The notes under the pieces: model-generated | Told to the model about the DNA's origin: nothing | Seen by the model: only the letters and a program-made list of their open reading frames with translations | Database searches by the model: none | Assembly: GCA_964019055.1 (NCBI GenBank) | Contig: OZ025206.1 | Location: 1,737,001 to 1,801,000 of the forward strand | Reading direction: 5' to 3' | Source: Anthopleura xanthogrammica | Taxonomy: Eukaryota; Cnidaria; Anthozoa; Actiniaria; Actiniidae | DNA: 64,000 bases | Shown here: positions 39,876 through 49,062 of the stretch, one piece after another | Numbering within the stretch: position 1 is the stretch's first letter | Layout of the letters: each line of letters opens with the position of its first letter | Made by a program: the position numbers and the translations under genes

Positions 39876-42800
39876 CTAATATTTGTGCCCGTTCATTTGC
39901 TGCATATGTCTTTGTTCATCGTCAGCTGGTGGAAGGTACTTCTTCTCTGCTTCGGAAATTAACTCTTTTCCAGTATCCTTGGCAGTTCTCTTTGCCAAAG
40001 CCCTGGTAACAACAATAAAATCGACATTTAAGAAAATGTTTTTTATGAGTGGAAAAGCAGAAGAATTTATTCTAAAAAATTACTTACTTGACTCCAAGAT
40101 TATCGACGTTCCAACATGTCTAAGAAGATAGAAAATATACTTTAGAATCATTACCGTCATCGTCGTCAGCTGCATCATCAGCTTCTTGAAATTCAGTCAT
40201 CATCATCATTCAATGGCATCAATAACATCTACCATTATCATTCATCGTCATCATCATCCATATCATTATCATCATCACCCACATCATCATCCTCACTACC
40301 CACATCATTATCATCAGCATCATCATCATCATCATAATTCATCATCAACATCATCATCATGATCACCAACAGCAATTTCTTTTCACTAATACCACTAATA
40401 CCACTCTTACCATCACCATGCAGCAGTCATCGTTATTATCATAGTCGGCATATCCAGCATTTAACAGTGGCGAATCAAGGGGGTGTAGAGGAAGTATGGC
40501 CCCATTCATTGTAAGTCTGAGGACACTATTTATGCGCAAACTAACTCCCTATTTACGATGAAACTTTAGAATTTCGCTTGGGTGAACTGGTTGATTATTT
40601 TTTAATATTTGCGCAGTTGTAAATTGAAACTTGTCTTTGATCCTTAGTGGTCAATGATGCTTCCTTTTCAAAATCCTAGATCCACCACTGTTAAACATGT
40701 CCGCCAAAAACACAACCAATTATTAATAGTTCTATGTGTCAACTATACCTGAAGAGCAAATCCCAAAGCACCCAGTGAATTATCAGTTGCTTCACCAACA
40801 GCAGATCCATATCTACAGAGAAAAAGCAATCATCGGTAACTGATTCACGAAGATGCGCAGTGACTAAGTAAGGAAATTCTATTTTCAAAGTTCGGGAAAT
40901 GGAGCAGCAGCAAAAAAAAGTTTTTCAGAGCCACAGGCACCGTTGCTGTTAGAGCTGTTAGAGCAGTTTTCGCATAACAATGAAAAGCAGTGCCGTGTAT
41001 GAAAACATTCGAAATTCCGTGCCGTGCAGTGCCGTGACTTTTCACACTTATAAGAAATCTGCTCTAATCCGCCTTCAACCTGACTACTTTTCATTTTTAA
41101 AGCAACACAACGCAGCTTTCCCGACTTCAGCGCATGGCCAAGTGTATACCAAATAAATAATATAATGCAATAGTGGTTTTGTATTTCTTGATAATTGGCC
41201 TTACTTGTGATCTACAGTTTTCACTGTGGCATGTTGAAGACTTTTGTAAAGTAGCTTCCAGGATGTTTCTAGTCCTTCATAAACAGTTGCAAAGCCTGAA
41301 AAACCACAATATAAAATATAAACGTTATTAACAACCTTATCGGGTTGGTATTACTGTTGCAATATCTTTGAAAAACGTATGTTTCTTAGTTTCTGTAAAT
41401 GTTAAAAATACCGTGCGCTCCACCGACAGCAACTTTGACAGCGTTTTCGACCACTTTCTGGCCCTTTTCATCGCCGGTTTTCTTTCTAACGGCCTCCGGA
41501 AGCATCTAGAAATAACAAACATACAAGCTAGTTAAACAAACACCGACCTTGCATAAATGTTTGAACTTTTCTTGAAACATTTTGAAAACCGAATACATTA
41601 ACTATTGCACCATTTATCGGCAACTTTATCCAGTCTTAGCTACAGCAGTAGATGAAAACTATATAGATAAATATAAAAAAACACAAAATTTGGTAGGGTT
41701 ACTAGAATTACACAGAGTAGTTTTCATCTAGGCCTTTCTCGATTGAATTTTGCGGAGGGAGAAAAACCGGAGAACCCGGAGAAAAACCCTTGAAGCACAG
41801 GAGAGAACCAACAAGCAACTCTACTCACATACGACACCGAGCCCGGCGAGACTTGAACCCGGGTTGCCTTAGTGAGAGGTGAGCCGCTCTCACCGCTACG
41901 CCACCCATGCTTTCCATGCATAAAAAGATAGGTGTAGCATTAAGTAGTTAGATGAAGCATCAGTTATTCTAGGTACTGGAAAAAATCCACTTTACCTTGC
42001 CTCCCTTTTCCACCACAACAGGTGCAACACTTCGTGCCAGTTCTCTTGTCATCGCAGCAACAGCAGAAACCACAGTACTACTTACTTGACATGCCACACC
42101 TTGAATGATGGAAGACAAAAATATCCCAAATTAAATACACTACTTATAATTAATATATTCAATTATCTTATTGGTTAACGTTTGGGGTGCGTGCTTTACG
42201 ATAGCACGTTACGTGCCGTGATTTTCCTTTACCCTTCTATCGTGTTTTGCCAATTCCTGTGCCACGTGCTTCATAACTATACACATCACTCGCGCGCGTT
42301 TTCTATTTCTTCAATAGAATGGTTTTTTTCGCGCCCCGTTTATTGAACGAAAGCAAAAAAGAGGTATTTGAAGTGAGCTTCCTCTATATCACTGAAAGGA
42401 GCACGAATTCGAAAGAAACTAGTCTATCTATTTTACTATATGGAAAGAAAAAATATTGATTTATTATATAATAAAAATATTGCGTAGCCGGAGTCAGCAC
42501 CGTGTTCTCTTCTCTTGGCGAGCGCAGTTTTGAATCGATCAGAGCACGCGTACGTAAAGGTGCGGTAATACGAGCAACAAAATCGTGCAACTTGTCGCGC
42601 AACATTGTTGCGTTGCAAGTTGCAGAGCGATGTTGCTCGTATATCCACCCACGTCACAACTTGTCACGCGACAAAAATCCCTTGTTGCAGGTTGAAAAAC
42701 TTTGTTGCAAAAAGTAGAAAGTACTTCTACTTTTTGCAACAAATTTTTATTTTGTTGCACGTATTACCACCTCTCTGCAACTTGACGCGCAACAAATTTG

Positions 42801-45800
42801 ACAAATAAGCTGCTGATTGGCTGCTGATGACGTATGACCAAAGTTGCTTTGCGTCTAAAAGTAAACAAAGATGGCGGACGTAGAGAAGGAAAATGCGAAG
42901 GAAAACGTTAAAGCAGACAAATTTAAGCTGTTTAAGGAGTTGGAAAACTACCCATGCCTTTGGGACTCATCAGTCCCAGAGTACAACAACCGACAGCAAA
43001 AAGACAGCAGCAATGGAGACACTCTCTAACAATTTTAACATGGCTCCATATACTCTTAAGAAAATTCTCCATGGTCTTCGGTCTGCTGTGGTAAGAGAAA
43101 TTAAAAAAGAACAGGAAGGACAGGCTTCTAATTCAAATTCATCAATTAAAAAGCCCAAAAACAACACCGACGCAACTCTCTTGCGATGAGCAGCCTCGGC
43201 CGCCATCTTTGTTTTCAAAAGGCAAGTAATATCAACCAATCAGATCACGAGATTCGTCATCCTAGCCGGCAACCTGCAACATCGCTTTTTGTTGCGTGAT
43301 AAGTTGCGTACGTGAGTGGTAATACGGTCAAAATCGTTCTGCAACTTGCAATGTAATAATGTTGCGCGACAAGTTGCACGATTTTGTTGCTCGTATTACC
43401 GCACCTTAAGCGAGGTGACTTGTCATCATAAATGAGCTAATACTGAGTGTATGTGCATCATCAAAAGGAGAGTAATACGGCAGGAATTTGTAGCGCTGAA
43501 TAAAATGGAAAAGAACCATACCTGCCACAGACTTGACATGTTTTATTTTCTGCTGAACATTTTCGTCCACTTCAGTTGGAGTTTCATTCGGTTTCAGGGA
43601 TGATCTTAACTTAACACCTCCCTATGGATACAATGCATAAAAGATCCATGGAAAATCAATGCATGCCATTATGCAGGCTACTTATCGATGAGGTCGGTCA
43701 ACACAATAGTCCCTGGTAGGGACCTCGTGTTACTGATTCAGGCAGTGGGCACCCACAATCCGCGTTAAAAAGCTCGATACTGGGTGTCTGCAGTGACTAT
43801 TTCTATACATAAATACCTTGAATAGCAAACCTTAACACATAGAGTACATTCATAACTGCAATTTGACTATAGTTTTAGAGATATCTAAGTATGAAGTACA
43901 GGATTACACAACCAGAGGTGGCAGATACCTGATGGTACCCCTACCCCTTGTGTGTAAAGTGGGTGCGGTCAGAAGACAATTGTATTGACATTGTGCCGTA
44001 GTATATCAATTATGTCAAAATAAATGGCTTAGTGTTTATTACACATGTTTATTACCTGGTGAACAATCTGAGTCCCTGCTTCAGCTCCTTTGACTAACCC
44101 CCAAGCAATTGTCTCGGCTGCAACAGCTATGCCCTTAAGCAAAAATAAATATAATACAGTTATATGGTCACTGCATTTAGTTTTTGGGTAAGCGGCGGAT
44201 GTAGAGGAGCGGTGTGCACCCCCTGGATTGACTTTGTGCCCCAATTTTGAAGATAACCAATACAAAATAATGTTTTCTTTCTTTGATTCTGAGGGTTGCA
44301 CCCCCTCTGGGCCGACTGCAAGGTATCTGACACAAGGTTCAATCTTCTTTTTTGGTTTTGCGTTTTTGTGGGCAGGTGTCCCTATAACAGTGCACCCCTC
44401 CCAGAAAAAATCCAGGATCAGCCCCTGTGTGCCCCCCTGGTTGATCAAGAGATCCTTGAGAGTATTTCATTCTTTACTTGAAGGTAATAAAGAACTTTGG
44501 ACCTATTAATGATTGGAGGTTGGGAGGATTTGGGTTAACCAAAAGAGCTTAAAATATCTAATTCACCTCACTTACCATTGAAATCTTGTCACCCCAGGTC
44601 AGGCCAAGCTAGAAAACAAACAATAAAATAAGGGCTTAATATGCAAACAGTTCTACAAAAAGAAAGGCTTTTTCTACATAATGGCAAAATGGAAAGATTG
44701 TATATGTGCTGCCATAAAGCACTTTGCAGGATGCAAATATGCAAGTACATAGCCATGAAAAGAAGTATTTAGTCCTAGGGAGGTTTTCTATATTAGCCCA
44801 ACCACACCCACCCATACACCACTGCCCTCCATCCCTGTACCCCTAGCCTGTCCCCCATCCCTGTCCCCATCCCTGTCCCCCATTTCCCTCCATCCCTATG
44901 CCACTGTCCCCACCCCTGTAACCTTGCCCTCCATCCCTATGCCACTGTCCCCACCCCTGTAACCTTGCCCTCCATCCCTATGCAACTGCCCTCCATCACT
45001 GCCCTCAATCCCTGTGCCCATGTCCCCATCCCTATGTCATTGTGAATCAACTAGACTCATTTATTTCACACACCTCATCAACATCCCCGGTTGGTTCTCT
45101 TATTGCAAGTTCATTAGATCCATGTTGTGTTGTTCCATTATATGGGTATTCTGCATATGCACTTCTGCCCTCACCAACATGAGTACCTAAATATAGTATA
45201 AAACTAGTTGTTGCATATTGCATAATGATACTGCTGCGAGTGTGTGTAGAATGACTTCTATATGATATTTAGTGCAAAATATTTTCATCAATTTTTTAAT
45301 CTTTTTGAAGGGTATGGATAATCTTAATGTGTAGCAAAAACATGCTCAGCCTCTAAAATTTAATTTATTCTTCTATATTCCGAGTTTTAAGAGGTTTTTT
45401 ATTTTTGGAAAATCCGGAACCGTGCATGGCTGGAATGGATTGGACTTCGGTTGAGTGGATTTTCCAGGATCGAAAAAATATTTTCATCAGATTTTCAGCT
45501 TTTGAAAGGGTATGGATAATTCTAATGCATAGCAAAAACATGCCCAACCTCTAAAATTTCATTTATGCTTCTAAATTCTGAATTTTGGGGAGATTTTTTA
45601 AATTTGGAACATTGATGGACTGTACTTCAGTAAATTGGGTCTTGGATCAAAAAGTAGTCAGTGATCATGACTGGTGACTGACCGGCCATTATTGTAAGCC
45701 CTTGATTACTATCTTTTTATCCTTAGATAATATACTCACTGCTTGCTACAGCTCCAACACCATTTTCATCCACAGCAAGTTCACGGTATTCCTTAGCAGT

Positions 45801-48128
45801 TGGAGTATAATGATTAAAGTCTGTATAACACTCCAAAATTCTCTCAAATCTCTTCAACTCAGTGGCAGTGATGTGAGGGTTTATTATCAGTCCAACTGAG
45901 GCAAATGCTTTTTGGGGACGTCTCTGAGGTGATGGGTTATTGAGGTTGATGGTGATATCTGGGAACATGTAGGTGTGAGGCTCTGTGTTGAGGACTGGAG
46001 ATCTCTTGGGTACCATGGGAAACATCCAGCCGCTACACTGAAGAAATGCTGGAGGCTGAGAACATCCTTTTTAAAAAAGATTAAAAATTAAAAAAATTTT
46101 AAATTAATATTAATTTTTATATCAAACAAAATTATTTATAAATTAAATGTGATTACTATTATTATGTTATTATTACTTACCTTCTTCATATTTCACAAAC
46201 TGGTAAGCTCGCAATGTTTGTGGCTGTGAGATTGTTGTCACATTTCCCTGTTCACTGACAAAAAACATCTTGACACCTAAAATAACAAAATGAAATAAAC
46301 TTAATTAGTATAAACCTATTAATAGTCTATCACAAATCCTGTGCTCTGATTGGCTGAGCTACTAGTGGTCTATTAGTGATAGACCACTAGTAGTAAAAAA
46401 GGTCAGTTTTGAAAACAAAAACAATGGCAAGACTATTATTTAATGGCAAAAACAATTATTACTGCTATTGTCAATATTCTTGGAACTCAGTAGTTGCAAG
46501 TTGTGTGTTAGAATTTGTTTTTTCACTGCCACCAGTCAAAAATAAATAATAGAAGGGACTGACTGATTAGTTTTGATTGATTGCAGTGAAAAACCAATTT
46601 CACAACAAGCTGTTGAAATGTCTGAGTTCACAGAATATTGAATAGCAGTAACAAAATTTACAGCACATTTTTCACACAGTTTAATATCATATTTATTTGA
46701 GGAAATCAAGTTTGGTGCACTTGGCTCACACGTCTAGGACTCTCCATTGATTTACATGTAAGGGGTTTTCTAAGCAACAAGTTCTCTAGTTTTCAAGAAA
46801 AGAGATTTCATTTCTCTGTTGCCATGACAGCACTCTATACTCCTAAATTATACTAACCATCTTCAAGAACAAGAAGCTCATTGACATCCTCCCACAATGC
46901 ACCTTGAGAAGAGGTTGCCAGGGTTTGATGTTGAACTCCATTCTCCACAGGTTGTGATTTCTGTGGTACTGCATCAGCTGAAGGTGATTGTAATGCAGCT
47001 ACTCTCTCTTCAACTTGTTCTTTTGTCCTGATTCGATAAATTTATTTATAAAATATACGGTTATACATATTGCGCTGTGGTTGGTCATGGCTGCATGCTT
47101 TATGAGAATATACAGCACACATGTATGCTTGACTTTCTATTTTAATTTGTCATTGGTATCCAAAACAACAACCACTTTAAATTGTATTTGATGAAAAAAT
47201 ATAAAACTTGCCCTTTGTGCTGCATGCAGCCATAAAGCACTCAGGGAATGGCAGAACACGTAAGAAGTGTAAAGCACTCTACCATGTGTCGTGTTCTTCC
47301 AAGCCAGTCACAATTGATGGATTGCAAGCATTCACAATAGAGTCAAATAACAAAGACATGGCGGCCATGTTGGTGGTATTAACAATGGGTGCTAATGAGA
47401 AATATGTTGTTTAAAACCACCAACATGGCCACGGTGAAGCATGCACACATATTTTCTATTTCTTTACTAGCATATTATGTACTAGGACAATTTTTCCACA
47501 GACGGAATTTTTCCATACAGCTTAAATTATAAAATAAATTTGTTCTTTTATAAAAATGAACCTACAGTTTCATTTTTTCTTGTATTTTCCTCGCATGGTC
47601 AAAGTTTGATCCAGCACCTCTACATGGATGATTTGAACCAAGAATAAGTTGTCTGAGTCCCTTGTTGTAGAGAAGAAAGGCTTGCTTTGTATCTCCCTTT
47701 TCATCAGAAGTAAGAGCTTGATTGATATATCTGGAAAATAACACCAAAATTTGTAAGCTCAAATAATAATACCAATATTGAAATTAACTTACATGTAAGT
47801 TTATATTAACGAACTCAGTATGGAACAAATAACCCTTGGTAAACATTAAATCTTATTAAGAAAATATAGAAATCTATCGATAGTGTTGTAAAGAAATTAT
47901 TGTGACCCAAAATATGAGTTATTAACTTAACTAAGATTTGAACTTCACAGAGCCCTAAAATTTGACTTTATTATCAGATATCAACGTTTCATGCTAAGCT
48001 ATGTCGACATTGGAAACTCACAAATTAAAATTGAATCGAAAAAGAAAATAAAAATATTCAAAAACTGTTCTTTACCTGAAGGCTTCGTCGTGGTAGGACT
48101 TTATTTTATCTGGAGCGTTGTCGTCCAT
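39876..48128 (-). CDS. SPART: Spartin (SPG20) homologue, 15 coding exons, 548 aa
   Basis: Spartin acts in endosomal trafficking, lipid-droplet turnover and cytokinesis; the human gene is mutated in Troyer syndrome. Minus-strand exons: 48076-48128, 47566-47730, 46858-47027, 46181-46276, 45740-46066, 45074-45186, 44576-44608, 44056-44133, 43522-43621, 41996-42099, 41412-41505, 41205-41295, 40749-40812, 40088-40119, 39876-40002. All junctions are GT-AG and the total of 1647 nt is in phase. Residues about 7-73 form an MIT domain (KSYHDEAFRYINQALTSDEK, then LLYNKGLRQLI). Residues 110-270 match the central spartin region (WEDVNELLVLEDGVKMFFV; PKRSPVLNTEPHTYMFPD). From about 315 the senescence/spartin domain follows (IAWGLVKGAEAGTQIV; YEGLETSWKLLYKSL; TCWNVDNLGVKALAKRTAKD). 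It is shorter than human spartin (666 aa), mainly in linkers, and I see no PPxY motif of the kind that binds NEDD4-type ligases in the human protein. Exon 7 is only 33 nt and exon 14 only 32 nt. Confidence 0.94.
40195..40345. repeat. (CAT)n-rich microsatellite in a spartin intron
   Basis: Interrupted CAT/ATC repeats, mirror-related to the GAT array at 38998-39316. Confidence 0.75.
40465..40690. mobile_element. hAT-like MITE in a spartin intron
   Basis: The termini CAGTGGCGAATCAAGG and CTAGATCCACCACTG are inverted and flanked by TTAA on both sides (40461-40464 and 40691-40694). The 226-bp element has no coding frame. Its terminus resembles the CAGTGGCGGATCC type found at 6214. It lies between the exons at 40749-40812 and 40088-40119. 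Confidence 0.6.
41753..41913 (-). mobile_element. tRNA-derived SINE in a spartin intron
   Basis: On the minus strand the head reads as a tRNA. The A box TGGCGTAGCGG (41893-41903) fits the consensus perfectly. The B box GGTTCAAGTCT (41849-41859) is 34 bases further on. A body with CTCTCCTGTGCTTCAAGGG and TTTTTCTCCGGGTTCTCCGG follows. It carries its own pol III promoter and depends on a LINE for movement. Three further body-related copies occur in this window, so it is an active or once abundant family. Confidence 0.8.
42558..43406 (+). mobile_element. PIF/Harbinger-like element carrying a MADF gene but no transposase
   Basis: Terminal inverted repeats start AGGTGCGGTAATACGAGCAA at 42558 and end with the complement at 43406. 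The outer 50 bp are essentially identical, and recognisable similarity continues to about 145 bp. The element is flanked by TAA on both sides (42555-42557 and 43407-43409), the 3-bp TWA-type duplication typical of PIF/Harbinger. Inner inverted copies of CAAAGATGGCGG (near 42866 and 43200) bracket the coding part. The cargo is a MADF-domain frame, as in the Myb/SANT-like second gene of Harbinger transposons; no DDE transposase frame is present in 849 bp. It lies antisense in spartin intron 9, between the exons at 43522-43621 and 41996-42099. Confidence 0.8.
42871..43189 (+). pseudogene. MADF (Myb/SANT-like) DNA-binding protein fragment, frameshifted
   Basis: The ATG at 42871 opens a 52-codon frame ending at TAA 43027-43029. 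It carries the first half of a MADF domain, with YPCLWDSSVPEYNNRQQK as its diagnostic stretch. The second half continues in the next frame from about 43013 to the TGA at 43187-43189 (ETLSNNFNM, then LKKILHGLRSAVVREIKKEQ, the third-helix LR..RE pattern), followed by a basic tail. The two halves join at one single-base shift near 43010, so this is a recently broken gene, a sequencing-type indel, or less likely a spliced pair. MADF proteins partner the transposase in Harbinger elements and bind the transposon ends. Confidence 0.7.
44187..44427. mobile_element. hAT-like MITE, degraded, in a spartin intron
   Basis: The left end GCGGCGGATGTAGAGG and right end AATCCAGGATCAGCCCCTG are degenerate inverted copies of the CAGNGGCGGATCC terminus. 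Inside, GTGCACCCCC occurs near both ends in inverted order. Boundaries are approximate. Confidence 0.45.
44810..45045. repeat. C-rich minisatellite in a spartin intron
   Basis: Repeats of CCCTCCATCCCTATGCCACT and GTCCCCACCCCTGTAACCTT with a main period near 41 bp, flanked by shorter CCCCATCCCTGT units. Strand asymmetry is strong: the transcribed (minus) strand is G-rich. Confidence 0.7.
45274..45660. repeat. ~202-bp tandem duplication in a spartin intron
   Basis: Two diverged copies begin AAAATATTTTCATCA (45274 and 45476) and share GGGTATGGATAAT, TAGCAAAAACATGC and CCTCTAAAATTT. It lies in intron 5, between the exons at 45740-46066 and 45074-45186. Confidence 0.6.
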
Positions 48129-48222
48129 GTTTTTGAGCAGAAAGTCTAGCAAAATAGTGGTGTGATGATTACGAAATGGTCTAATAATAGAATAACAAGA
48201 GAGTCACTTCCTTCTGTAGAGA

Positions 48223-48231
48223 CGCCATCTT
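48223..48231 (-). promoter_or_regulatory. YY1-like AAGATGGCG motif upstream of spartin
   Basis: The minus strand reads CAAGATGGCG about 95-105 bp upstream of the spartin ATG. This is the YY1 core often found near animal housekeeping start sites. The position suits a promoter or 5'-UTR element, but function is inferred. The same core also occurs inside nearby MITEs. Confidence 0.35.
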
Positions 48232-48583
48232 GAATTAGAAAAAAAAGACACAGGTAGCCCAAGCGTAGGGCCTGTGACGTCAACTGGAAAACCCAAAAGG
48301 AGCCCAACTGTTGATAAAAGTGAAATTTAAAAATAAAATCGGTGGGAAATCAAATTTAATAACTAATTCCAGTTCAAGATCATATCGTCCATAAAATACT
48401 CTTAAGTTTACTTATACGAATAAGGACATTAGATTCCATAGGCAAATTACGTAGGAAAACAAAGGCGCGCGCGAAAAATAAAACCCGTTGTAGTGATGCA
48501 TTGAATTGAGTTTTTTCACTCGTCTGTATTTACATGGATTACATGATCTTGACATGATCTGAATCACAGTTGGTATTCAAGAA

Positions 48584-49062
48584 ACCTTATTACATGAAAT
48601 TTTCGCGACACTTTTAAAAAAATCGCGAAATTAATTAAAGTGTCGCGAAAATATAATGACGCGAAAATATAATGACGCGAAAATTAAGTGACCCTCCATA
48701 TTTGAGAAAGTAAAGAATTTAATGAATTTAATGAATTTAATCAAAAGCATGGATAAAAGACGTTACTGAGAACCAAGTACTAGCGCCTATTGATCCTGAT
48801 CAACAATGAATGATAAGAACAAGTATTCAATGTGCTAAAGTCAAAACCAAGGAACTGATATGAACTTTTTTAATGCTACCTCGTAGTTAGACAATAAAAT
48901 CGCGAAATTAAAGTCTCAAGAATATAATATTTTCGAAAAAACGCGAAATTAAAGTGATCAAGAATATCATATTTTCTCAAAATCGCGAAATTAAAGTGTC
49001 GTGAAATATGCGACCTTCAAAATCGCGAAATTAACATGCGCCAAAATTTCGTGTAATAAGGT
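48584..49062. mobile_element. TIR element with subterminal CGCGAAATTAA repeats
   Basis: Termini ACCTTATTACATGAAATTTT (48584) and its near-complement ending at 49062 form inverted repeats of about 25 bp. Inside each end are repeated CGCGAAAWTA motifs: at about 48634, 48653, 48670 and 48683 on the left, and at 48901, 48942, 48984 and 49024 on the right. The right-hand copies are 40-42 bp apart. No coding frame. It lies about 450 bp upstream of the spartin start codon. Confidence 0.7.

Noticed and set aside
41753..41913. Functional tRNA gene
   Set aside because: The tRNA-like head lacks a clean cloverleaf and continues into a SINE body found in other copies.
44029..44448. 139-codon minus-strand frame
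   Set aside because: Only its 44056-44133 part is real (spartin exon 8); the rest is read-through into an intronic MITE.
45723..46025. 100-codon minus-strand frame taken as a separate gene
   Set aside because: It is the 3' part of spartin exon 5 with read-through past the donor at 45739.
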